A DNA stretch of 41,182 nt from Gracilibacter sp. BRH_c7a (GTDB lineage: Bacteria; Bacillota; Desulfitobacteriia; Desulfitobacteriales; Syntrophobotulaceae). Of this stretch, positions 35,264 through 41,182 are shown in pieces. Every line of letters starts with the position of its first letter. Position 1 is the first letter of the stretch. A program made the position numbers and the translations under genes. The notes beneath the pieces were generated by a model. It had not been told where the DNA came from and did not search any database. It saw only the letters and a program-made list of their open reading frames with translations. Location of the stretch: positions 1 through 41,182 of the forward strand of contig LOEZ01000088.1 in assembly GCA_001516055.1 (NCBI GenBank). The letters are read 5' to 3'.

Positions 35264-36718
35264 ATGTTTCCTATCGGTAAGATATTTCAAAAAATTAATG
35301 GCAGTTTTGAGGACATCTTAAAACTAGTGAAAAAGATAACAGAATATTTTTTAAAACTTCACTGGAAGAGTCCTAGAGTAGTTTTAAGTATAGTTTTAGC
35401 ATGTATATTCATTTTTAGTGGCGGTTATTATCTTTCCCAAACAACTTCTGCAGTAAATATCATAGTTAATGGACAAGAATTGGGTTATGTTTCATCAAAG
35501 AGTGAAGCGAAAAAACTTGTAGAAGAGGTTCTCAGTGCCCAAGCCAAAGACTTGGAAGTTGAAGTTCAAACAGAAGACGAAATTATCTATAAAAGCATTA
35601 GAGTACCGAAAGAGGAATATCAAGAAAATTTAATACAAACCTCAGCTTTATTGGCCGCAATCACTCCGTATATTGAAGGCAGCGGACTCAAAGTTAATGA
35701 TAAGATTATTGCTGTATTACCCAATGACCAGGCAATAGAGGAAGTACTCTCTAAGTTTATTGAGTATCAATCAAAACCGTCTGAAACCAATAATGTAATC
35801 TCAACTGAAATTGAAGAAAAAGTAGAAAAGACGAAAGTAAAAGTAAATCCCCAGGAACTTAAAACTATTCAGGAAACATTGGATATGCTGATTCAAGGAG
35901 ACATCACGGTTTCTGATTACAGAGTTGAACAAGATGATTCCTTGTGGCTGATTGCCAGGAAGAACAACATGTTAACGGACGAAATTTTAACAGCCAATCC
36001 TAACCTTAGTGAAGATAGTATTCTTCAACTTGGACAAGTTATTCAGTTAAGCAGAATGGAACCCTTTTTAACCGTTATCAGCAAAGGAGAAAGGGTTGTA
36101 AGTGAAACAATTCCATTTGATGTTGAAACAAAGCGGGATAACTCCTTGGGTTATGGAAAAAGTGTAGTTAAACAAGCAGGGAAAGATGGGGAAAAAGAAG
36201 TTACATATTCCTACGTTGAGGAGAATGGTAAACTACTAGAAAAAACTGTAATTCAGGAAAAAGTTACAATTGAACCTGTTAAGCAAGTAGTTGCAGAAGG
36301 ACCGGCAAGACCTATTGCTGTTGCCTATAGTTCTTCACGCGGTTCCGGCAGGGTGCCAGGGTTAATATGGCCTATTAAAGGAAGAATCAATTCGTATTAC
36401 GGCTATCGAAATGGAGAATTTCATACAGGTTTAGATATTGATGGAGATACAGGACAACCCTATGTGGCTGCCGCTCCAGGCAAGGTAATAATTGCAGGAT
36501 GGGGCGGAAATTATGGGTATACAATTTTAATTGATCATGGGAATGGTGTAACAACCCGATATGCGCACTCATCGAAACTTGCAGTATATGCTGGTCAACA
36601 GGTTGATCAGGGTCAGGTTATAGGGTATGTTGGATCTACAGGAAGATCTTCCGGGCCTCATGTTCATCTTGAAGTTATGACAAATAATAAGACACTCAAC
36701 CCTTTAAATCACCTTTAG
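35264..36718 (+). CDS. LysM-G5-M23 peptidoglycan endopeptidase
   Basis: Cell-wall peptidase. 484 residues, behind GGAGGAGGAG. A cytoplasmic N-terminus, one membrane anchor (about 42-60, VLSIVLACIFIFSGGYYL), an N-terminal repeat region, a LysM peptidoglycan-binding domain (218-262, YRVEQDDSLWLIARKNNM), a G5 domain (about 265-340) and a C-terminal M23 (LytM) domain with His387-x3-Asp391 (FHTGLDI) and HVHLEV, the zinc ligands. All ligands are present, so probably active. It is followed by another M23 protein 63 bases on, hence a pair for wall remodelling, division or sporulation. Confidence 0.92.
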   Translation: MFPIGKIFQKINGSFEDILKLVKKITEYFLKLHWKSPRVVLSIVLACIFIFSGGYYLSQTTSAVNIIVNGQELGYVSSKSEAKKLVEEVLSAQAKDLEVEVQTEDEIIYKSIRVPKEEYQENLIQTSALLAAITPYIEGSGLKVNDKIIAVLPNDQAIEEVLSKFIEYQSKPSETNNVISTEIEEKVEKTKVKVNPQELKTIQETLDMLIQGDITVSDYRVEQDDSLWLIARKNNMLTDEILTANPNLSEDSILQLGQVIQLSRMEPFLTVISKGERVVSETIPFDVETKRDNSLGYGKSVVKQAGKDGEKEVTYSYVEENGKLLEKTVIQEKVTIEPVKQVVAEGPARPIAVAYSSSRGSGRVPGLIWPIKGRINSYYGYRNGEFHTGLDIDGDTGQPYVAAAPGKVIIAGWGGNYGYTILIDHGNGVTTRYAHSSKLAVYAGQQVDQGQVIGYVGSTGRSSGPHVHLEVMTNNKTLNPLNHL

Positions 36719-36781
36719 TGAAAAGAATAATGAACTTTAGCAAGTAAAATGTAACAACATTCGTAACTCTGGGGGTTTATC

Positions 36782-37918
36782 ATGAGAAGGTCTGCAATCA
36801 TAATCATATTAGCTGCTGTAATGGTTTTTCCAATGACTATAAGCACCTTAAGTGCTGACCCACTAAATGACGCAATCCAACGGCAAAGACAAATTGAACA
36901 AAGTCGGAAACAGGCCGAAAACAAACTGAACAGCTTGCAAAAAACGGAGGAAATCAAAAAGAAGGAATTAAGTATGATCATCCAACAACTGGATACGGCT
37001 AAGATTAATCTCACAGAAGCGGAAGATGCTTTGCGTGAAGTTGAAGAAGAGGTACAGATTTCTAGAGAAAATTTAGAAGAAACGAAACAGCAGCTTGCTG
37101 ACCGTCAGGAGACTCTTGGGAAAAGAGTACGCAATATCTACGAAGAAGGGCAATTAAGTTATTTAGATATCTTATTTCAATCCACAGACCTCAGCGATTT
37201 TATTACGAGAGTAGAATATTTTAAAATTCTGGTAGAAAATGATCAGAATTTACTTGCAGATATTAAAGAACAGAAACAGCTCGTTGAAAATAAAACAGCA
37301 GAATTACAACAAAAACGTGATCTCGCTGCCGAGCTTCAACAATCGGCAGTAAATGCAAAACTGAATTTTGATCAGAAAAAAAGTGCCCAGCAAAAAACAT
37401 TAGCTGAGATAGAAAAATCCCAGGAAGAACTGTTTATTCAGATTGAAAAACTCGAAGCTGATTCAAAGAAACTAGAAGAAACGATCCGTAACCTACAGGC
37501 CGCTAATAAAAACGGAGTAGTCGGAACAATCCGGATTTGGCCTTTGCCGGGATACTATACCATTTCCAGTGATTACGGATGGCGCATCCATCCGATCACG
37601 CGCAAGAGAAGTTTACATACTGGCGTAGATATCCCAGCACCTGCCTGGACCCCCCTCCTTGCAGCCGCTGAAGGAACGGTAATATATTCAGGGTGGTATA
37701 GTGCTGCTTATGGAAATGCCGTAATTATTGATCACGGTAATGGCATGTCGACGATGTATCCTCACCAAGTGAAAGTGGCTACAAAGTATGGTGATATCGT
37801 AAAAGCAGGACAAGTTATAGGGTACGTTGGCTCAACGGGATGGAGTACAGGACCCCATACACACCTAGAAGTTCGTAAGAATGGAGTACCGGTAAACCCA
37901 ATGGATTATTTTAAATAA
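36782..37918 (+). CDS. Coiled-coil M23 peptidase (EnvC/CwlO-like)
   Basis: 378 residues. Signal peptide (RRSAIIIILAAVMVFPMTIS, cleavage near residue 24-25), a long coiled coil rich in Lys, Glu and Gln (about 30-240) and an M23 domain (about 265-375) with HTGVDIPA and HTHLEV, the zinc-ligand motifs. EnvC has the same layout but a degenerate active site and activates amidases; here the ligands appear intact, so it may cut wall itself. Start ATG follows TGGGGG weakly. Co-directional with the LysM-M23 gene and the selenoprotein gene. Confidence 0.9.
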   Translation: MRRSAIIIILAAVMVFPMTISTLSADPLNDAIQRQRQIEQSRKQAENKLNSLQKTEEIKKKELSMIIQQLDTAKINLTEAEDALREVEEEVQISRENLEETKQQLADRQETLGKRVRNIYEEGQLSYLDILFQSTDLSDFITRVEYFKILVENDQNLLADIKEQKQLVENKTAELQQKRDLAAELQQSAVNAKLNFDQKKSAQQKTLAEIEKSQEELFIQIEKLEADSKKLEETIRNLQAANKNGVVGTIRIWPLPGYYTISSDYGWRIHPITRKRSLHTGVDIPAPAWTPLLAAAEGTVIYSGWYSAAYGNAVIIDHGNGMSTMYPHQVKVATKYGDIVKAGQVIGYVGSTGWSTGPHTHLEVRKNGVPVNPMDYFK

Positions 37919-37938
37919 TATAGAAAAGGAGAGTTGTA

Positions 37939-38298
37939 ATGGAACTTTTTTTAACAGAAAAGGCCGTAAGACATGCTATTGACAAATACGATGGTCAAAT
38001 TGCCATACAATGTATAATCGAGGGCGGCTGAAAATGCAGCACACATACGGCTATTGAAAGCCATATCCCCGCCGTGCGTGGGGGCTCGCTAAGCCAAGAA
38101 TCAGATTATATTAGAATAGAAAAACAAGGTGTAACACTCTATGTAGATAAGAGAATTCTTCCCAAAGAGAAGAATAAAGTTATTACGATATCCACGTCAG
38201 GATTTGGGTTTTTTACGACATTTGAAATTGATAATGCCCGATGTGCATGGCCTGGCGAAGAAGAGAATCTGAATGATCAGCAAACAAAAGGAGCTTAA
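37939..38298 (+). CDS. Candidate HesB-like selenoprotein with in-frame UGA (Sec31), 119 aa
   Basis: ATG 37939 follows AAAAGGAGAG. The frame reads MELFLTEKAVRHAIDKYDGQ ... CIIEGG, then TGA at 38029, then without a shift KCSTHTAIES ... to TAA at 38296. Ordinary gene calling would start only inside, at a GTG (38074) with no ribosome binding site. The second part has the HesB/IscA-fold signature (EKQGVTLYVDKRILP, then GFFTTFEIDNARC), and in IscA-like proteins the matching place of the TGA is the conserved Cys of TGC(S/A). HesB-like selenoproteins are an established prokaryotic selenoprotein family. A hairpin follows the UGA at SECIS distance. Alternative: a nonsense-mutated pseudogene; two features, the even conservation after TGA and the coupled next gene, argue against it. 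Confidence 0.75.
38043..38086 (+). promoter_or_regulatory. Putative bacterial SECIS element
   Basis: Starts 12 bases after the UGA. Stem CACATACGGC (38043-38052) pairs with GCCGTGCGTG (38071-38080) with 9 of 10 pairs. An alternative hairpin, CCCCGC / GCGTGGGG (38067-38083), has an apical loop holding GU. Bacterial SECIS elements are hairpins with the apical loop 16-37 bases from the UGA and a conserved GU in it; which fold is used cannot be told by eye. Confidence 0.5.
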
Positions 38299-38301
38299 TC
38301 T

Positions 38302-38424
38302 ATGATCAATACACTCTTGAGTTTTCTGTCTAAGGTCTTTATTGCAGATAACCACTGGATCGTTTGGTTGCTTATTATTGCAGTATTACTATGGAGAAAG
38401 AAAAAAGGTTCTAAGTCAAGATAA
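38302..38424 (+). CDS. Small single-span membrane protein, 40 aa
   Basis: ATG 38302, 7 bases after AAAGGAG and 3 bases after the selenoprotein stop. Sequence MINTLLSFLSKVFIADNH, then one membrane helix (WIVWLLIIAVLLW) and a strongly basic end (RKKKGSKSR), so N-out/C-in by the positive-inside rule. Coupled to the selenoprotein gene, so probably its partner or membrane anchor. Unrecognised. No convincing terminator follows (a weak AGAAG / CTTCT hairpin at about 38458-38495). Confidence 0.7.
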   Translation: MINTLLSFLSKVFIADNHWIVWLLIIAVLLWRKKKGSKSR

Positions 38425-38552
38425 TATGAATCTCTAAAGGACAGCGGTCCGAAGAAAGAAGGCTGCACGGAATTTGAGTTCTGTTCAGACTTCTTAATTT
38501 GCTCATTAACTACATATTTTGATTTATTTGTTTTATTGTCAATGTGAATAAA

Positions 38553-39305
38553 CTAAACCAACAAGAATTGAGATAGGGCGTAGAGAACGGTAGATATACC
38601 GATTATAATACTGGCATATGGAAGTAAAGTTTGAACATGGTCGAGAACTGTCACTTCACTTATAGCTGAGGTTAAGACGGGTGTCTCCCCTAAAGGAGAT
38701 ACATTATCCCCGACGGAGCCGCCAGCTAGGACAGCCCCCACAGCCAGCGGCAGTGAAGCCCCTGTTGAAACAGCCAATTGTACTCCTAGAGGCATCATTA
38801 GTGCCCAAGTTGCCCATGAGGAACCAATGAAGTAAGAGGTAAATGCTCCAACCAGGAAGACTACGGAAGGAATAAGCCAAGGTGGAACATTGGCCGCTAC
38901 AGTCTGAGTAATAAGTTCAACGAAACCAAGATCCTGGGTAACACTTGAGAGTGACCAACTTAAAACCAGAATAACGATTGGAGGCAGTAAATCTGTTCCT
39001 CCCGTTAAGAAATGACTTTCCATCTCCCTTAAAGGAATTTTCCGAATAACATAAAAGATTACTGTAAAGATCAGGGTTATAAAAGATGCCATGAAAATAG
39101 CTTTTTCAAACTCTGCATCCATAAAGGCTTGAAGAAATGTTTTATTATTTCCCTCCGACCCTGTATACCAAAAAAGAAAGACGATCATCCCTATAAGGAC
39201 TGCTAAAGGAAGTAAGAGGTTTAACAGTTTAGGCTCTGCCTTTTCTTCAAATTGACATTGTTCATGAGCCTCATGCTCGTCATGGACTCCTTTTTTAATT
39301 GCCAT
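38553..39305 (-). pseudogene. NhaC-family Na+/H+ antiporter, C-terminal half only
   Basis: 250 residues from ATG 39305, which has no ribosome binding site; the frame goes on a further dozen codons upstream to a stop. It contains a cytoplasmic loop and about six helices, with PPIVILVLSWSLSSVTQDLG and GGSVGDNVSPLGETPVL typical of the NhaC/MleN Na+/H+ antiporter core. Full-length members have about 450-500 residues; the first half is missing, and sequence just upstream (39345 on) is IS200/IS605 transposase. Non-functional remnant most likely. Confidence 0.8.
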
Positions 39306-39344
39306 TTTCTGACCGAATCGCCATTTGCCAACTTTTCCCCTTTA

Positions 39345-39590
39345 AATAGCCTATGAAGCTCGATACGCTTATCTTCGGAGGTATTCGATATCAGGGTGTG
39401 TATGTGGTCTGGACATACATTAGCTTCTAGATTTCTACCTTCTTATACTCACATGGCTTCATTAGTATTTTTCCGATATCCGCTTTGATTTGTCCATAGA
39501 TCAACTGCCTTCTGTACTTAGGGGCAAACACGATATGATATTTACATTCAATTACGTGTGTGATAAACTTTTCGCATCCAATTGGATTAC
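39345..39590 (-). mobile_element. IS200/IS605-family TnpA fragment, frameshifted
   Basis: Minus-strand frame FITHVIECKYHIVFAPKYRR, then QLIYGQIKADIGKILMKPCE and YKKVEI, ends at TAG; one base later the next frame has EANVCPDHIHTLISN and LHRLFKGE. The HUH histidines (DHIH) are present; the catalytic Tyr at the C-terminus is missing. One deleted A restores the frame (VEIIEANVCPDHIH). It abuts the truncated antiporter, which it probably disrupted. Confidence 0.8.
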
Positions 39591-39742
39591 TACCTCCTGA
39601 TTTAGTGTGGCTGCCAAACCTGCACTATTATATCAAATAAGTAGGTAGTTACTCCTGATAAAGTACAATTTGCAAATTGATTATCCCAAAATAAATTTAT
39701 ATAGATCGAAATCTATAGCTTATTTCCTTTTTCTTACTTTAG

Positions 39743-39998
39743 TTTACCCTAACCGCGAGCATTTTTGCTGCTCTTACCAGATTGTGGGTAAATATTCCAA
39801 ACCCAACCTAGCTTTTGGTGTTGGCATAGCCGCGATACCGGCTACGATCTAACCCGTATTTTCTCTTCAATAGGCTAATCTTTGCTTCGCCCGCTGCACG
39901 GAATCGTTGCAAATTTTGAAACCATGTTCTTTCTCATATTCGCTGCGTTTCGTACCCTTCTTCCCTTTGCGAGGCAGACTGTCAATAGCCGAAGGAAG
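39743..39998 (-). mobile_element. DDE transposase C-terminal remnant
   Basis: Minus-strand pieces SLPRKGKKGTKRSEYEKEHG, then QRFRAAGEAKISLLKRKYGL, DRSRYRGYANTKS, stop, VGFGIFTHNLVRAAKML. The RRFRxGxEAxISxLKRxxGLxRSRxRG ... GxxxxNLxRxA pattern is the end of ISNCY/IS5-type transposases. It has one frameshift and one nonsense (Trp to TAG). Between 39591 and 39742 I see no gene. Confidence 0.7.
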
Positions 39999-40069
39999 TA
40001 TAAATAATATTTGTTCTTGTGAGATCATAGAGAAAAAGAAAAATGAATTTTAGGAGGCAAATGCAGATA

Positions 40070-40561
<492 letters not shown>

Positions 40562-40679
40562 GGACAAATTATTTATAATGACACTTTATGAACTGGTATC
40601 GTATGGGTTTGGTATTGGCTATTGGTATATAGGATAAATTAAGCTAAATGGAAAAATTAATAGCATTGAATTGAAAATC

Positions 40680-40718
40680 CAAAGGTATTGAGATGATAAG
40701 TCTTGATGCCTTTGTTTT
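40680..40718 (+). terminator. Terminator after the CopZ-like gene
   Basis: CAAAGGTAT (40680-40688) pairs with ATGCCTTTG (40706-40714), one G-U pair, then TTTTC. Confidence 0.6.
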
Positions 40719-40766
40719 CATATAACCCCATAACAATTTAATAAAGCTGCCATCAGGCATGAGTAC

Positions 40767-40812
40767 AAGAGGCTATGTTTTACTTTTTTGAGAAGCATGT
40801 CCTCTTTTTTTA
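40767..40812 (+). terminator. Terminator-like hairpin before the last gene
   Basis: AAGAGG (40767-40772) and CCTCTT (40801-40806), long internal part, then TTTTTT. It marks the place where base composition changes. Confidence 0.4.
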
Positions 40813-40850
40813 TTGCCCGATGCGGCACAAAAAGAATGGAGGAAATCAAA

Positions 40851-41182
40851 ATGGCAAACGAAACAATGCGTATCTTTTTCCCTCTGAAGATCATCACCTA
40901 CCCCCAAGGCGAGTATGGACTGGATGACATTCCGGTGGAAATCACTCCAGCAGAGGCTGTGGCATATGAGGATGCTATCCTTGCCGCCATCGCGAAGGAG
41001 AACCGTCTCTTTGAAAACGACCGAGGGCTTGCCGAGTACATTCACGACGAAGCTCTCAATAAAAAGGTGTATAGCCTGTACCCGTCAGTGGAAATAGTCG
41101 ATGGTGAGCTGTGGGGAGTCATGACCGCCGGGCTGAAGGAGTCCCTCTCAGGAGAGGAAACCGCTGAGCTTCTTGACTTTGT
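40851..41182 (+). CDS. Hypothetical protein, probably from an integrative element (partial, open at the right edge)
   Basis: ATG 40851 follows TGGAGG by 8 bases. The frame is open to the window end (110 codons): ANETMRIFFPLKIITYPQG ... YGLDDIPVEITPAEAVAYED ... ELWGVMTAGLKESLSGEE. Acidic, soluble, no recognised domain. GC content rises to about half, clearly above the AT-rich neighbours, and the style (short accessory gene with a strong ribosome binding site) is that of integrative conjugative element genes in clostridia. Transferred origin is an inference. Confidence 0.6.
   Translation, partial: MANETMRIFFPLKIITYPQGEYGLDDIPVEITPAEAVAYEDAILAAIAKENRLFENDRGLAEYIHDEALNKKVYSLYPSVEIVDGELWGVMTAGLKESLSGEETAELLDF

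Noticed and set aside
38074..38298. Separate 74-codon gene starting at GTG 38074
   Set aside because: No ribosome binding site; it is the second part of the UGA-containing frame that starts at 37939.

Overview
The window looks like the chromosome of an anaerobic, low-GC Firmicute, probably a clostridium of the Peptococcaceae type (Desulfosporosinus, Desulfitobacterium and Dehalobacter are relatives to test; this is inference from gene content). Reasons: Gram-positive ribosome binding sites, a pcrA-ligA-gatCAB core, SigI/RsgI, a NifV-type (probably Re-)citrate synthase beside an NAD isocitrate dehydrogenase, and a UGA-containing HesB-like gene that implies selenocysteine use.

Layout. 1-11.5 kb is housekeeping: end of pcrA, ligA, a small hypothetical gene, an unknown P-loop ATPase on the minus strand, gatC-gatA-gatB, the citrate synthase/isocitrate dehydrogenase pair, a CPBP membrane protease and rlmD. 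11.5-13.4 kb is accessory: a frameshifted small gene, an IS3 scrap, and an ArsR/CadC regulator with a textbook promoter and operator, followed by a truncated heavy-metal (HMA) domain gene. 13.4-17.4 kb is a SigI/RsgI stress module. Its sigma gene and two secreted-protein genes carry look-alike SigI promoters (ACCCCC and CGAA about 20 bases apart), two of them inside a duplicated segment of about 80 bp. 18.0-22.7 kb is a minus-strand, Fur-boxed iron-uptake operon (FTR1-DUF2318, two FtsX-type permeases, one ATPase) resembling the Campylobacter P19 system but with no p19 gene. 22.9-26.4 kb is an lspA-cadC-cadA metal-efflux operon with its own promoter and operator.

26.4-32.6 kb is a graveyard: methyltransferase and Cys-motif protein remnants, a cyclic-di-GMP-I riboswitch without an intact target, a response-regulator scrap, two tandem tyrosine recombinases (one frameshifted, one truncated), an IS3 scrap, and a second cad locus with an intact regulator but a cadA broken by two frameshifts and a nonsense codon. 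33-38.4 kb holds an orphan sensor histidine kinase, two M23 peptidases and the candidate selenoprotein gene (in-frame TGA at 38029, SECIS-like hairpin just downstream) with a coupled 40-residue membrane protein. 38.5-40.0 kb holds the C-terminal half of an NhaC antiporter cut off by IS200/IS605 debris, plus a DDE transposase scrap. The right end has a CopZ-like Fe-S/Cys protein and, after a sharp rise in GC, the start of a gene that looks like it belongs to an integrative element.

Together the accessory genes handle metals (Cd/Zn/Pb export, ferrous iron import, CopZ-like protein) and the cell envelope (SigI regulon, LspA, M23 enzymes). The most interesting signals are the hidden selenoprotein, the SigI regulon with duplicated promoters, the p19-less iron operon and a nested RNA-like hairpin at 16.65-16.73 kb.
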